Positions 48,144 to 60,709 of a stretch of DNA of 64,000 bases are shown one piece after another. The notes beneath the pieces are model-generated. The model was not told the origin of the DNA, ran no database searches, and saw nothing but the letters and a program-made list of their open reading frames with translations. Source of the stretch: Rickettsia endosymbiont of Gonocerus acuteangulatus (GTDB lineage: Bacteria > Pseudomonadota > Alphaproteobacteria > Rickettsiales > Rickettsiaceae). Where the stretch lies: NCBI RefSeq assembly GCF_964026435.1, contig NZ_OZ032147.1, positions 1 through 64,000 on the forward strand, written 5' to 3'. Each line of letters begins with the position of its first letter. Position 1 is the stretch's first letter. A program made the translations under genes and the position numbers.

Positions 48144-49163
48144 TTAAATACCCGGCAAATTATCAGTATATATTAATACACTAGACACCAACACCACCCA
48201 AAATAAAGTTAGCGGTAGAAATACTTTCCAGCCAAGACGCATTAACTGATCATAACGATATCGTGGCAGTGTTGCTCTAATCCATAAAAAGCAAAATAGC
48301 AAAAATCCTACTTTAAAAACAAACCAAAAGAAACCTGGGACACAATATAACCACGATATATTAAATGGTGGCAAATAACCTCCTAAGAAGAAAGTCGTAG
48401 TCATTGCACTAACTAATATCATATTAGCATACTCACCTAGGAAAAATAAGGCAAAACCCATAGAGGAATATTCGACATTATAACCGGCAACTAACTCTGA
48501 TTCAGCTTCAGGTAAATCAAAAGGCAATCTATTTGTTTCAGCAAGCACTGAAATAAAAAATACCACTCCCATCGGCATGAGCATTAAATCAATCCACCAT
48601 GGTATTGTTCTCTGTGCTTCAACGATCTGGCTCAAGTTCAAAGTGCCAGTAGTCAGCAAGACAGTAATAATAACAAGTCCCATCGATACTTCATAAGAAA
48701 TCATTTGTGCCGATGAGCGTATAGCTCCAAGAAATGCATATTTTGAGTTGCTAGCCCAGCCGGCAATAATAATGCCGTAAACACTTAAGGAAGAAATAGC
48801 AAGAATATATAAAACACCGACATTAATATCAGCAAGAACTACGCCTTTAACAAAAGGTATAACTGCCCAACCGATTAAGCTTAATATAAAGGTTATCATC
48901 GGTGCTAGGACGAACAATATTTTATCGGCATTAGAGGGGATGATCGGCTCTTTAAATAATAGCTTTACCGCATCTGCTATAGGCTGCAAAAGCCCAAATG
49001 GTCCAACAACATTAGGACCACGTCTTAGTTGCATAAGCCCAATCACACGACGCTCAGCATATGTTAAATATGCAACGCATAATATTAATGGGATAGTTAT
49101 CGCCACCACCTTTAAGGCGATTATAATTAACGGAAAAATATATTCAAAAAAGAGTTCTGTCAT
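48144..49163 (-). CDS. nuoH: NADH-quinone oxidoreductase subunit H
   Basis: A 339-residue membrane subunit of complex I at the quinone site. It has eight or so helices, the conserved [18 protein letters not shown] near the N-terminus, [20 protein letters not shown] and [20 protein letters not shown], all diagnostic. Its stop is 5 bases from the dead endonuclease start. Complete. Confidence 0.97.
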   Translation of the reverse strand: MTELFFEYIFPLIIIALKVVAITIPLILCVAYLTYAERRVIGLMQLRRGPNVVGPFGLLQPIADAVKLLFKEPIIPSNADKILFVLAPMITFILSLIGWAVIPFVKGVVLADINVGVLYILAISSLSVYGIIIAGWASNSKYAFLGAIRSSAQMISYEVSMGLVIITVLLTTGTLNLSQIVEAQRTIPWWIDLMLMPMGVVFFISVLAETNRLPFDLPEAESELVAGYNVEYSSMGFALFFLGEYANMILVSAMTTTFFLGGYLPPFNISWLYCVPGFFWFVFKVGFLLFCFLWIRATLPRYRYDQLMRLGWKVFLPLTLFWVVLVSSVLIYTDNLPGI

Positions 49164-49187
49164 AATGTTATTTAATTATCATCCCAT

Positions 49188-49275
49188 CGTCATTGCGAGG
49201 AGATGCGTAGCATCGACGCGGCAATCTTATGAGGTAGTATAATTGCCGCACTCACTTCGCTCGCTCGCAATGACG
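49188..49275. repeat. Palindromic repeat (type C)
   Basis: Arms cgtcattgcgaggagatgcg and cgctcgcaatgacgg between nuoH and nuoG. Confidence 0.87.
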
Positions 49276-49285
49276 GTTCAAGCCT

Positions 49286-51304
49286 TTACGCTGCCTCCTC
49301 ATCCCTTTTCTGCTTAGCCTCTACGCATCTTGCCATAGTTACCGAGTTTTTACTAATAACATCAGTCATGTAATAATTAATAGGTCTAGAAGTTATAGGC
49401 TCTTTTGATAATTTATCTTTGGAACTAAATTTAGCAAACTTATTATCTATAATTTTACTGATATTGGCAAATATCGGATATTCTTTAGCTAGCTTTGTAC
49501 GTATTTCCTGTAAATTACTTGCCCCAATATCCACTTTCAAATAATCGGCAAACTCCTTAATTATCGCTATATCTTCTTTAGCATTGCCTACAGGTGATAC
49601 TGCTTTTTCGGCTATTTGCGGTCTACCCTCTAAATTCACGTAAATGCCGCTCTGCTCAGTATAAGCAGCTGATGGTAAAATAACATCCGCTTTCGTAGCC
49701 CCAATATCTCCATGATGTCCTTGATATATTATAAAAGCTGATCCCAGCTTATCAAATGGCAATTCATCCACCCCAAGTAAATAAGCAAGTTCTATATCTT
49801 CTAATTTACCTAACGAAGTATTAAAACCGATATCAAGCCCACCAACCATCGATGCATGATTATGCAATATATTGAAGCCTTTCCAATCATCCCGCATGAT
49901 ATTATATTTATCGACCATTTTATGGATTAGCGATAATATAGCATATCCGTCATCTCGCCCATAAACACCATCACCTACTATAATCATCGGATATTTTGCT
50001 GCTTTTAGTTCTTCTGCAAATTCATGCTTACCGGAAGCTAGCTCTTCAATTATCTTGAGATCACTTCCTAAATCCTTAATTTTATAGGTTTGGTTATGTC
50101 CCTCTCCTATTCTTGCTACTTTTAATGAACCTACTCGAACTTTTCCGCCTATTCTACTATTTAACACTGGTGCTATCTGTCTTGGATTTGCTCCAATTAA
50201 TAAGCATAAATCAGCTTTTTCAAGCCCTGCAATAGTTGTATTAAATAAGTAATTTCCTCGCTGCGTAGTATCTAATTTATAGTCAAACTGATTAACGCTA
50301 TAATTATTACAACCGATTTTTTGTAAGAAAGTTTTAAGCATAAACATTGCTTCAACGGAAGTAAGAGACCCAGCAAAAGCATTAATTTTTTCTGGCTTAA
50401 TAGACTTAATTTTATCAGCTATTTCTTTTAAAGCTTCATCGAAGCTTGCAGGAGCTAATTTACCATTTTTTCTAATATAAGGCTGATCTAAACGCTGATA
50501 TTTTAGACCATCATAGCTAAAGCGGTTTTTATCCGAAAGCCATTCTTCATTTATATCCTCGTTAACTCTTGGTAATACTCGCATCACTTCATCACCTCTG
50601 CTATCAATCCGGATATTCGAACCTTCAGCATCATGCACACCAATACTAGCAGTATGTCTTAGCTCCCACTTACGAGCTTTAAAGGCATAAGGCTTGGAAT
50701 TAAGAGCTCCAACAGGGCAAATATCTATCATATTGCCGGAAATTTCAGAGTCTAAAGTTTGCTCTAAATAAGAGGTAACTTCCATATGCTCACCCCGATA
50801 GATAGCCCCCATTTCTTCTATTCCGGCTATATCATTGGCGAATCTAATACATCTAGTACATTGTATACATCTGGTCATCACTGTTTTAATCAGCGGTCCC
50901 ATATATTTATCTTTAATAGAGCGTTTATTTTCGTGAAATCTATTAGTGCCTTTGCCATATCTAAAAGCCTGATCTTGCAGATCACACTCTCCGCCCTGAT
51001 CACAAATAGGACAATCAAGAGGGTGATTAACAAGCAAAAACTCCATCACCCCCTCACGGGCTTTTTTCACCATTGGCGTATCAGTATGAATAACCATACC
51101 ATTGCCTACAGGCATCGCACAAGAAGCTATCAGCTTTGGTGATTTTTCCATTTCAACCAAACACATACGGCAGTTACCAGCAATTTTTAAATGCTCATGA
51201 TAACAAAAATGTGGGATTTCTTTACCGGCTTTTGTGCAGGCTTGATAAACTGTAGTACCTTCTGATACTTCTATTTCTTGACCATCTATCGTAAATTTTA
51301 TCAT
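49286..51304 (-). CDS. nuoG: NADH-quinone oxidoreductase subunit G
   Basis: A 672-residue peripheral subunit of complex I. I start at 51304 (MIKFTIDGQEIEV); the open frame extends 16 codons upstream but has no family similarity. The 2Fe-2S domain has HFCYHEHLKIAGNCRMC, then the His-Cys cluster HPLDCPICDQGGECDLQD, the 4Fe-4S CIQCTRCIRF and CPVGALNSKP, followed by the molybdopterin-oxidoreductase-like domain (FAGSLTSVEAMFML). It gathers electrons from NuoEF. Complete. Confidence 0.96.
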   Translation of the reverse strand: MIKFTIDGQEIEVSEGTTVYQACTKAGKEIPHFCYHEHLKIAGNCRMCLVEMEKSPKLIASCAMPVGNGMVIHTDTPMVKKAREGVMEFLLVNHPLDCPICDQGGECDLQDQAFRYGKGTNRFHENKRSIKDKYMGPLIKTVMTRCIQCTRCIRFANDIAGIEEMGAIYRGEHMEVTSYLEQTLDSEISGNMIDICPVGALNSKPYAFKARKWELRHTASIGVHDAEGSNIRIDSRGDEVMRVLPRVNEDINEEWLSDKNRFSYDGLKYQRLDQPYIRKNGKLAPASFDEALKEIADKIKSIKPEKINAFAGSLTSVEAMFMLKTFLQKIGCNNYSVNQFDYKLDTTQRGNYLFNTTIAGLEKADLCLLIGANPRQIAPVLNSRIGGKVRVGSLKVARIGEGHNQTYKIKDLGSDLKIIEELASGKHEFAEELKAAKYPMIIVGDGVYGRDDGYAILSLIHKMVDKYNIMRDDWKGFNILHNHASMVGGLDIGFNTSLGKLEDIELAYLLGVDELPFDKLGSAFIIYQGHHGDIGATKADVILPSAAYTEQSGIYVNLEGRPQIAEKAVSPVGNAKEDIAIIKEFADYLKVDIGASNLQEIRTKLAKEYPIFANISKIIDNKFAKFSSKDKLSKEPITSRPINYYMTDVISKNSVTMARCVEAKQKRDEEAA

Positions 51305-51493
51305 TCTTATTGTTTTAAAATTGTACAAATCAAGTTTGAAGCAGTTCTTCACTTGATTTGAAATTATAAATTTTTTAAATCATCACTTTTTAGTAAATTT
51401 TACTGAGGTATTCATTTCATAAATTGTTGCAATACCGATACAAAACAATTCTTTTCTACTTAATTGGGTTATATAATATATTTGCTGTTCACA

Positions 51494-51850
51494 TTATTTA
51501 ATCCAATAAGTCATAGGATTTGGATATGCTTGATCTTCTATCATATATTTAAAGCCGATAGCAACACGCAATATATACCAACCAGCTAAAATAAAATATA
51601 ACACTACACCAATAACAATAAACGTAAATATGAAGCATACAATCCACCCTAAGATACCAAGGCAAAAAGTACGGAATAAAAATACATAATGGCTAGTGGC
51701 AAAATTATCGCCTTTATCTTTGTTAAGATATGCAAAAAATACACCAATTAAAGACAATATTGGTGCTACTATTCCGCATAAATATAATATATATACTACA
51801 CTTAAATTTTTCTTACCGCTTTCGGTATATTCCTTAAGTTGTTTATCCAT
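51494..51850 (-). CDS. DUF4870-family membrane protein
   Basis: A 118-residue protein with three or four membrane segments (VVYILYLCGIVAPILSLIG, FRTFCLGILGWIVCFIFTF and FILAGWYILRVAIGF) and an end PNPMTYWIK. The pattern matches the DUF4870 group of small membrane proteins, whose function is unknown. It is 11 bases downstream of the Rpn-family gene and may share its transcript. Confidence 0.8.
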   Translation of the reverse strand: MDKQLKEYTESGKKNLSVVYILYLCGIVAPILSLIGVFFAYLNKDKGDNFATSHYVFLFRTFCLGILGWIVCFIFTFIVIGVVLYFILAGWYILRVAIGFKYMIEDQAYPNPMTYWIK

Positions 51851-51861
51851 ATTTCTACCTT

Positions 51862-52701
51862 TTATTTCTCTATTTCTAATTTCAACTTTTCTATTTCTTC
51901 TTTTGAAAGCTTAGTATATTTAATGATTTTTTCTATAGGCTCATTATCTTGTAACATTTCTTTTGCCATTTCTATACTTCTTTCCGCTTTACCCTCATTA
52001 AATTTACTTTTTTGGTTTAATTCCTCTGTTTGAGCAGCAAGCATCGCTTTAATATAATTGTCATATTCTGCTTCACTCCAATTAAATTGCTCAATAGTCT
52101 TATAGGCTGATAATACTATCTCATCTTGAGTGTGTTTCGGCGGCTCTTTAGCTTTATCAAACTTAGCCATCATATACAGCCAATCATCTTCTATCGTCTC
52201 AAGCTCATGTGCTTCTTTTGTAAACTTATCAAGCTCCACAAATACATATGATAAACATTTAAGTTGATTCCTACCATTACCAACATTAATAGTTTGATGA
52301 TAACTAATACATTCTTTTTCTTCAGGTAATGCCTGAAATCCGGAAGTAATTACTACCATAACTACAGGAGCAAGGTCAGCATAGTCTTTTCCTCTTTTTA
52401 ATTGTGAAGAAAAAGCCACACAACCATAAAATTGTACTCTTGCTAAAAAAGCATCAGCATAGCCATTTTGCATCTCAACAATATAAATATTGCCAGAATT
52501 ATCTTTTACTTTAACGTCAACAATACTCCTTTTATTCTGTCCTAAATCCGGCACTTGTTCATTTGAAATATATTCAAGGTCAATAATTTTTAATTCTTCT
52601 GGTAATCTCATAATATTATTGAGAAAGCTGATTAACCTTGCTTTATCCGTAAACAACTTTTTAAAAGCTATATCATTTGTTGGGTCTAAATATCTTTGCA
52701 T
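51862..52701 (-). CDS. Rpn/PD-(D/E)XK-family nuclease (putative transposase), intact
   Basis: A 279-residue member of the Rpn-like recombination-promoting nuclease family. It begins [19 protein letters not shown], a family hallmark, and the nuclease core shows [11 protein letters not shown] and YIVEMQNGY (Asp, Glu, Gln of the PD-(D/E)XK fold). The C-terminus is a coiled region ending [15 protein letters not shown]. It is 1 base after acnA. Remnants of related genes are at 12836-12935 and 31740-32646, showing past spread. Its role may be DNA cleavage in recombination. Confidence 0.88.
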   Translation of the reverse strand: MQRYLDPTNDIAFKKLFTDKARLISFLNNIMRLPEELKIIDLEYISNEQVPDLGQNKRSIVDVKVKDNSGNIYIVEMQNGYADAFLARVQFYGCVAFSSQLKRGKDYADLAPVVMVVITSGFQALPEEKECISYHQTINVGNGRNQLKCLSYVFVELDKFTKEAHELETIEDDWLYMMAKFDKAKEPPKHTQDEIVLSAYKTIEQFNWSEAEYDNYIKAMLAAQTEELNQKSKFNEGKAERSIEMAKEMLQDNEPIEKIIKYTKLSKEEIEKLKLEIEK

Positions 52702-52702
52702 A

Positions 52703-55341
52703 TTACTTTAAATTCTCTACCACAAAATGCATAATACTGCCATGCTTTATATAATTTATCTCATTATCTGTAAATATTTGCAATATTAAATCAATAGTTT
52801 GCGTTTCACCATTTTGTTTTTTTATAACACATTTAACCGGATTATAAGGTTTTATATGTTCATTTAAACCTATAATATCAATAGATTCTGATCCGTCTAA
52901 TTTTAAATCAAAACGAGTCATATTATTTGTAAAAATTAGCGGCAATACTCCCATACCGACTAAATTTGAGCGGTGTATTCTCTCAAAGCTCTCAGCAATA
53001 ACAGCTTTAACACCAAGCAGTTGTGGACCTTTTGCTGCCCAATCTCTTGATGAACCACTACCATATTCTTTACCGGCAAAAATTACCACAGATACATTAT
53101 TTGCTTTATAATCCATTGCTGCATCATAGATAGTTTGCTGCTTGTTTTTCAGCTGGTTTATAGTAAAGCCTCCCTCTACTCCGCTGCACATTTCATTTTT
53201 TATGCGAATATTAGCAAATGTGCCACGCATCATCACTTCATGGTTTCCTCTGCGTGACCCATAAGAATTAAAATCAAGAGGATCTATATGATGATCTGTT
53301 AAATATTTAGCAGCAGGGCTAGTTTTACTTATACTTCCCGCAGGTGAAATATGATCGGTAGTGATAGAGTCACCAAAAATCGCTAAAATCCGTGCAGATT
53401 TTATATCTTTTATACTATTTTTACTGCCTATATTTTCAAAATACGGCGGGTATAAGTACTGCTTTTATTCCAAGCATAGGTAGAGCTGCTTATTACCTCT
53501 AAGCTTTGCCATTCTTTTGTCCCGCTAAATATATCGGAATATTTTTCTACAAACATAGATGAATTAATAGAATTTGCAATGACCTTATCTATCTCTTCTT
53601 TACTTGGCCAAATATCTTTTAAATAAACATCTCTGCCTTTATCATTTTTTCCTAAGGGGTGATTTGTCAGATCAGTATTAAGGCTACCACTAAGAGCATA
53701 TGCTACAACTAAAATAGGTGAAGCAAGATAGCTAGCTTTAGTAAGTGGGTTAATTCGCCCTTCGAAATTTCTATTACCTGATAAAACAGAAGCAACGACT
53801 AAGCCGTTTTTATTTATAGTATCTTCTATTTCTGGGTTTAAAGGTCCTGAATTACCAATGCAAGTAGTGCAGCCATAACCGACCAAATTAAATCCTAATT
53901 GATCTAAATATTGATTAAGCCCGCTGCTTTTTAAATATTCCGTTACAACTTTCGAACCAGGAGCAAGTGAAGTTTTAACCCAAGGCTTAACTTTTAACCC
54001 TTGCTCTATTGCTTTTTTAGCAAGCAAAGCTGCCCCAATCATCACAGAAGGATTAGAGGTATTAGTACAGCTAGTAATCGCTGCAATCACCACATCACCA
54101 TTGCCAATTTCGTAATTTTGATTTGCTACAGCATGTTTTATATCAATACTTATATTATTTGAAGAAAAAGTCGGCAACTCTTTCTTAAAACCACTTGCTA
54201 CATCACTTAAATTTACCCGATCTTGCGGACGTCTTGGACCTGCTAGCGAACTTGTCACTTCAGATAAATCCAGCTCTAAAATATCAGTATATTCTGCTGC
54301 ATGGTCAAAATTACACCATAAACCTTGAGCTTTAGAATATTCTTCTACTAATTTGATTTGCTCCTTATCTCTACCTGTCAACTCTAAATATTTGATAGTT
54401 TCCTGATCGATTGGGAAAAAGCCGCAAGTAGCACCATATTCAGGTGCCATATTAGAAATGGTAGCACGATCGGCAATTGTCATAGCTTTAAGACCTTCGC
54501 CATAAAACTCAACAAACTTACCTACTACTTTTTTCTTCCGTAGCATTTCAGTAATCTTTAAGACTAAATCAGTGGCAGTAGCAGTACCTGTTAACTTACC
54601 TGTTAGCTTTACGCCGATTACTTCCGGCAGAATCATAGTAAGCGGCTGTCCAAGCATTGCAGCCTCTGCCTCAATCCCGCCAACGCCCCAACCAAGTACC
54701 GATAACCCATTCACCATGGTTGTATGGCTATCTGTACCAACTAAACTATCAGGATAAGCCACACCATTACTATGCCACACGACTTTTGCCAAATACTCTA
54801 AATTTACCTTATGGCAAATACCAGTGCCCGGCGGCACTACCTTGAAATTATTAAATGCTTGCTGTCCCCACTTAAGAAACTGATAACGCTCTATATTGCG
54901 TTTCATTTCCATTGCTACATTCTTGTCAAATGAGCTACCAGACGCATAAGAATCAACACTAACTGAGTGATCTATAACCAAATCAACAGGGATAAGTGGG
55001 TTGATTTTTAGTGGGTCACCACCTATCTTCTTCATCGCATCACGCATAGCAGCAAGATCGACTATAGCCGGTACACCTGTAAAATCCTGCATCAAAACCC
55101 TTGCTGGCATAAAATCTATTTCCGTATCAGATTTTTTATTTTTTAGCCATTCTTTAAACGCAAGTAAATTTTGCTTTGTACCAGTACGTAGCACATTCTC
55201 AAATAACACTCTCAAACTATAGGGCAGTTTTTTTAAAGGCAAATTGATATCGCTTGCAGCTTTATTTATATCGTAAATTTTGTATGAGATATTATTAACT
55301 GATAATTCTTTAAGATATTCCGAATTATGCATCTTTTGCAT
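52703..55341 (-). pseudogene. acnA: Aconitate hydratase A, one-base frameshift
   Basis: TCA-cycle enzyme that isomerises citrate to isocitrate. I start at 55341 (MQKMHNSEYLKELSV), with GAGGA upstream; the longer frame before it is palindromic-repeat DNA. The first part (53428-55341) holds the iron-sulphur Cys in SCTNTSNPS and GCTTCIGNSG. Near 53445-53460 the frame breaks: the sequence for YPPYFENIG is in the next frame and continues without a start through DSITTDHISPAGSI to 52703, including GSGSSRDWAAKG. One missing base joins both as about 879 residues, the normal length. It is either a true loss or a sequencing error. Confidence 0.85.
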
Positions 55342-55389
55342 ATTTTCCTCGTTTGAATAGATTGGTTTTTCTATTGTCAAAATGTCCTC

Positions 55390-55517
55390 GATGTCATCCC
55401 GTGGCTTGGGAACTAGATCCAGCATAAAGCGAGATACCTAAGCTTGTAATTTTAAAAACTTACTATATTCAGACTTTATTATTACTGGATCCCGTGGTCA
55501 AGCAACTAGACGACATC
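55390..55517. repeat. Palindromic repeat (type B)
   Basis: Arms atgtcatcccgtggcttgg and gtcaagcaactagacgacat, just upstream of acnA. Confidence 0.85.
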
Positions 55518-55611
55518 GGGGGGGTGCTATGCTTCTCTTCGCAATGACATCAACTTAACCTTACCGCAAAACGTAGATTTTTAAAACAAATTAATGCCAA
55601 TGTGAAGATAT

Positions 55612-55938
55612 TTATATAGATTTTTGAAGAGTAGTGAGTTTATTTATTATTTCCTCTTCACTCAAAGTTGTAACGTTAATAGCTGTTTCTGTGGCTATGT
55701 TAATATAACTTCCTGTCACTTCGGTTACACCATTAGCAATAAGATAAGTAATTTTAGGCTTGTGCATATCATCTATGTAAACTTGTACTAATCCAGCTTT
55801 TAGGCTAACAATCATCGGAGCATGACCCTGCAATACGCCAAACTCTCCTTCTTCACCCGGAAGTGTTATCATTTTAGCCTGCTCTTCAAAAACGATATTT
55901 AAAGGCGTGATTATTTTAACGTTAATTGTCTCGTTCAT
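55612..55938 (-). CDS. atpC: ATP synthase epsilon subunit
   Basis: A 108-residue F1 subunit. The core [20 protein letters not shown] followed by [18 protein letters not shown] is the family signature. It is the last gene of the minus-strand atpH-A-G-D-C operon. The C-terminal helical domain is short, as in reduced genomes. Confidence 0.95.
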   Translation of the reverse strand: MNETINVKIITPLNIVFEEQAKMITLPGEEGEFGVLQGHAPMIVSLKAGLVQVYIDDMHKPKITYLIANGVTEVTGSYINIATETAINVTTLSEEEIINKLTTLQKSI

Positions 55939-55955
55939 AAGGTAATATAATTTTT

Positions 55956-56054
55956 TGTCATTGCGAGCGACTGTAAGGAGCGTGGCAATCTCAGGAGTAT
56001 TATACTGTTTTATGAGATTGCTGCGTCGATGCTACGCATCTCCTCGCAATGACA
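55956..56054. repeat. Palindromic repeat (type C)
   Basis: Arms tgtcattgcgagcgactg and catctcctcgcaatgaca, between atpD and atpC. Confidence 0.88.
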
Positions 56055-56072
56055 GGAAATAGGGATAACAAT

Positions 56073-57560
<1,488 letters not shown>

Positions 57561-57564
57561 TTAG

Positions 57565-58437
57565 TCAAACCGCTTCAGAACCCGCTATGATCTCTATTAA
57601 CTCCGTAGTAATAATTGCTTGTCTTGACCTATTTAACTTTAATACCAATTTATTAATTATATCATGAGCATTATTTGTAGCATTTTCCATAGCAGTCATT
57701 CTTGATCCTTCTTCACTTGCTCTATTTTGTAGTAGTGCATAATTTATTTGTGAATTAACATATAAATTAATCAAATTGGAAATTAGATTTTCTCCCTCAT
57801 ACTCATAAATATCATTAGCTCCCTCTATCTTTGAATCATCATGATATTTTTCTATTAGTAAGATTTGCTGCTTCGTCATTATTTGAGTCATAGCATTTTT
57901 AAATTTATTGAAATAAATAGTACAATTACTTACTTCTAAACTTGTTACTAATGCCATAATCTTTTGCTTTATTTGCAACATTAGATTTTCATCATGGTTT
58001 TTTGGCAAGTTAAAATAACTATCAATATAATCTCCATAAGGCTTTTTTAATGCCTCATAACCTTTTTTCCCGATAATAATAAGCTTGATTTTTTCGCCTT
58101 TACTTTTTAAGTTTTCAATATCAGTTTTTACTTGTTTAATTATCATATAATTAAACGTTCCGCACAAACCACGCTCAGACGTCATAACTATTAGCAAATT
58201 TGCTTTGTTGGTTTCTGTATTGAAAAATTTTTGTGCTTCTATAGGAAAATCATAAATATCAGCGGATAATACAGTAGACATCATTTTACTAATAGCTTCA
58301 ACATAAAAATTTGAATGAGCTATTTGATTTTTTATTTTTGTCAATTTAGAAGCCGAAACTAATTGCATTGCTTTAGTAATCTTTTGTGTAGATTTAACGC
58401 TTTTTATTCTAGTTCTTAGCTGTTTTAAATTTGACAT
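57565..58437 (-). CDS. atpG: ATP synthase gamma subunit
   Basis: A 290-residue rotor subunit. It begins MSNLKQLRTRIKSVKSTQKI, then TKAMQLVSASKL, with MTSERGLCGTFNYMIIK and the C-terminal EEGSRMTAMENATNNAHDII, all diagnostic. Five bases separate it from atpA. Complete. Confidence 0.96.
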   Translation of the reverse strand: MSNLKQLRTRIKSVKSTQKITKAMQLVSASKLTKIKNQIAHSNFYVEAISKMMSTVLSADIYDFPIEAQKFFNTETNKANLLIVMTSERGLCGTFNYMIIKQVKTDIENLKSKGEKIKLIIIGKKGYEALKKPYGDYIDSYFNLPKNHDENLMLQIKQKIMALVTSLEVSNCTIYFNKFKNAMTQIMTKQQILLIEKYHDDSKIEGANDIYEYEGENLISNLINLYVNSQINYALLQNRASEEGSRMTAMENATNNAHDIINKLVLKLNRSRQAIITTELIEIIAGSEAV

Positions 58438-58442
58438 AAAAA

Positions 58443-59981
58443 TTAATTGGCTTTAATAAAATCTTTAGCAAAATTCTCTAAAAATGTTTTTAATTTCTGT
58501 TCATTTTCTTCAGTGATACGCTTTTCACTTTTTATTGACTCTAAAATATCTTTTTGATTCTGCTTTATCTTACTAAGCATTTTTTCTTCAAATTCCTTAA
58601 TTCTTTCTATAGGTATATTAATTAAATATTTTTTAGTTCCAGCATAAATACTTATTATCTGCTCTTCGACTGAAAAAGGATGATATTGTGCTTGTTTTAA
58701 TATCTCAACGAGTCTCTTACCATGTTCGATTTGTGCTTTAGTGGCAGAATCTAAATCTGAACCAAATTGTGAAAAAGACTCAAGTTCTCTAAACTGGGCT
58801 AATTCAAGCTTTATCGAGCCTGCAACCTGCTTCATAGCTTTTATTTGTGCTGCAGAACCAACACGGCTTACCGAAATTCCGACATTAACAGCCGGTCTTA
58901 TACCTTTATAAAATAGCTCACTTTCTAAGAAAATTTGACCATCAGTAATAGAAATTACGTTTGTTGGAATATAAGCAGATACGTCACCTGCTTGGGTTTC
59001 GATTATAGGTAGTGCAGTAAGTGAGCCGCCGCCTTTTTCCTCTGACATTTTAGCGGCTCGCTCAAGTAATCTTGAATGCAAATAAAACACGTCACCAGGA
59101 TATGCTTCACGTCCAGGTGGTCTTCTAAGTAATAGTGAAATTTGTCTATATGCGACAGCATGTTTACTTAAATCATCATAAATAATAAGTGCATGTTTGC
59201 CGTTATCACGGAAATACTCACCCATACTACATGCGGCATAAGGAGCAACAAATTGTAATGCAGCAGCTTCCGAAGCAGTAGCCGAAACAATGATTGTATA
59301 ATCCATTGCCCCAGCATCTTCCAGCTTTTTTACTATCTGGGCAACGCTTGATCTTTTTTGCCCTATTGCTACATAAATACAATAAAATTTATCTTTCTCA
59401 TTTTTTAGTGAATGAGCTTGCTTTTGGTTAATAATAGTATCGATAGCTATTGCTGTTTTTCCAGTTTGTCTATCACCTATTATTAATTCTCTTTGTCCTC
59501 TTCCTATCGGGATTAATGAATCAATAGCCTTTATACCGGTTTGCACAGGCTCACTAACACTAGTTCTATCGATTATTCCCGGGGCTTTCATTTCAATATG
59601 GCGATATTCTTTGCTCTTAATATCACCTTTACCATCAATAGGGTTACCGAGTGCATCAACAACTCTGCCAAGCAAAGCAGCTCCTACCGGTACTTCTAGC
59701 ACTACTTTGGTTCTTTTAACCTTATCACCTTGCTGTACCTGATTATCCTCACCCATAATCACAACACCAACGCTATCATTCTCTAAATTTAAAACCAGCC
59801 CTTTAACACCTGATTCAAATTCCACTACTTCACCAGATTGTACATTTGCAAGACCATAAATTTTTGCTATACCATCACCAACATTTATTACTTGCCCTAC
59901 TTCTTCAAGCTCGCTTAAGCAATTGATATTTGCTATCTCTTTTTTTAATATATCAGCTACTTCAATAGGTTTTAGTTTCAT
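58443..59981 (-). CDS. atpA: ATP synthase alpha subunit
   Basis: A 512-residue non-catalytic F1 subunit. P-loop [13 protein letters not shown], the loop [20 protein letters not shown] and the conserved [20 protein letters not shown] with [20 protein letters not shown] are present. The start is [17 protein letters not shown] palindromic repeat separates it from atpH. Confidence 0.97.
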   Translation of the reverse strand: MKLKPIEVADILKKEIANINCLSELEEVGQVINVGDGIAKIYGLANVQSGEVVEFESGVKGLVLNLENDSVGVVIMGEDNQVQQGDKVKRTKVVLEVPVGAALLGRVVDALGNPIDGKGDIKSKEYRHIEMKAPGIIDRTSVSEPVQTGIKAIDSLIPIGRGQRELIIGDRQTGKTAIAIDTIINQKQAHSLKNEKDKFYCIYVAIGQKRSSVAQIVKKLEDAGAMDYTIIVSATASEAAALQFVAPYAACSMGEYFRDNGKHALIIYDDLSKHAVAYRQISLLLRRPPGREAYPGDVFYLHSRLLERAAKMSEEKGGGSLTALPIIETQAGDVSAYIPTNVISITDGQIFLESELFYKGIRPAVNVGISVSRVGSAAQIKAMKQVAGSIKLELAQFRELESFSQFGSDLDSATKAQIEHGKRLVEILKQAQYHPFSVEEQIISIYAGTKKYLINIPIERIKEFEEKMLSKIKQNQKDILESIKSEKRITEENEQKLKTFLENFAKDFIKAN

Positions 59982-60010
59982 ATGGTTTATGTTTTTTTAA
60001 TTATTCCATT

Positions 60011-60132
60011 TTCATCCCGTGGCTTGTCCACGGGATCCAGAAAAAATTGAGATAAATCAAGATTTTAATTTTAAGATTTTAGTATATTTGTATTTTACAA
60101 TTGCTGGATTCCCGCTTTTGCGGAAATGACAT
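60011..60132. repeat. Palindromic repeat (mixed arms)
   Basis: The left arm is type B (ttcatcccgtggcttgtcc) and the right arm type A (gattcccgcttttgcgg). It lies between atpH and atpA. Confidence 0.8.
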
Positions 60133-60137
60133 AAAGC

Positions 60138-60698
60138 TTAACCAGAAACCTTAAGCTCAACTTTCTTTAAACTTTTAGCTATCTTATCCAAACTACCTTT
60201 TATTGAATAATCTTGCAGGATACTATCATATTTAATTACGATCCCTCCCATAATAGTAGGGTCTATTTCAAAATTTATTTTTGTTTCTTGCTTTAGCTCT
60301 TTTTCGATATTTGTTTTAACCCATTCTTGTTCTTTTAGCTGCAATTTACTTGCAGAAATTACCTGCACTATTTTAATATTCTTGCTTTCATATAATAATT
60401 TACTATATGTGTTTGCTATATCTGCTAAGATAGAAGTACGGGAATTTTTTATCAACAATAATAAGAAATTTTGCATTATTTTGTTGATTTTAATATTTTT
60501 TACCAGCGAATTAATCACGCCAATTTTATCAACTTTATTTACTATAGGGGAAGATAACAGCTCTTTAACCTCTATATTATCTTCAATAATGCTAGTCACT
60601 AGATTGACTTCTTCAAGTATCTTATCTTGAGTATTATCAGATTTAGCATTATCAAATAACGCAACTGCATAATTCTGAGTTAAAATATCTTTATTCAT
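60138..60698 (-). CDS. atpH: ATP synthase delta subunit
   Basis: A 186-residue stalk subunit of F1. The start [19 protein letters not shown] matches the OSCP/delta family, as do [20 protein letters not shown] and the C-terminal [20 protein letters not shown] with [13 protein letters not shown]. It is the first gene of the atp operon and follows lpdA by 11 bases. Confidence 0.94.
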   Translation of the reverse strand: MNKDILTQNYAVALFDNAKSDNTQDKILEEVNLVTSIIEDNIEVKELLSSPIVNKVDKIGVINSLVKNIKINKIMQNFLLLLIKNSRTSILADIANTYSKLLYESKNIKIVQVISASKLQLKEQEWVKTNIEKELKQETKINFEIDPTIMGGIVIKYDSILQDYSIKGSLDKIAKSLKKVELKVSG

Positions 60699-60709
60699 TT
60701 TCCTAATTT

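Noticed and set aside
50786-51142. 118-codon plus-strand ORF
   Set aside because: Lies antisense inside nuoG, which is clearly coding on the other strand.
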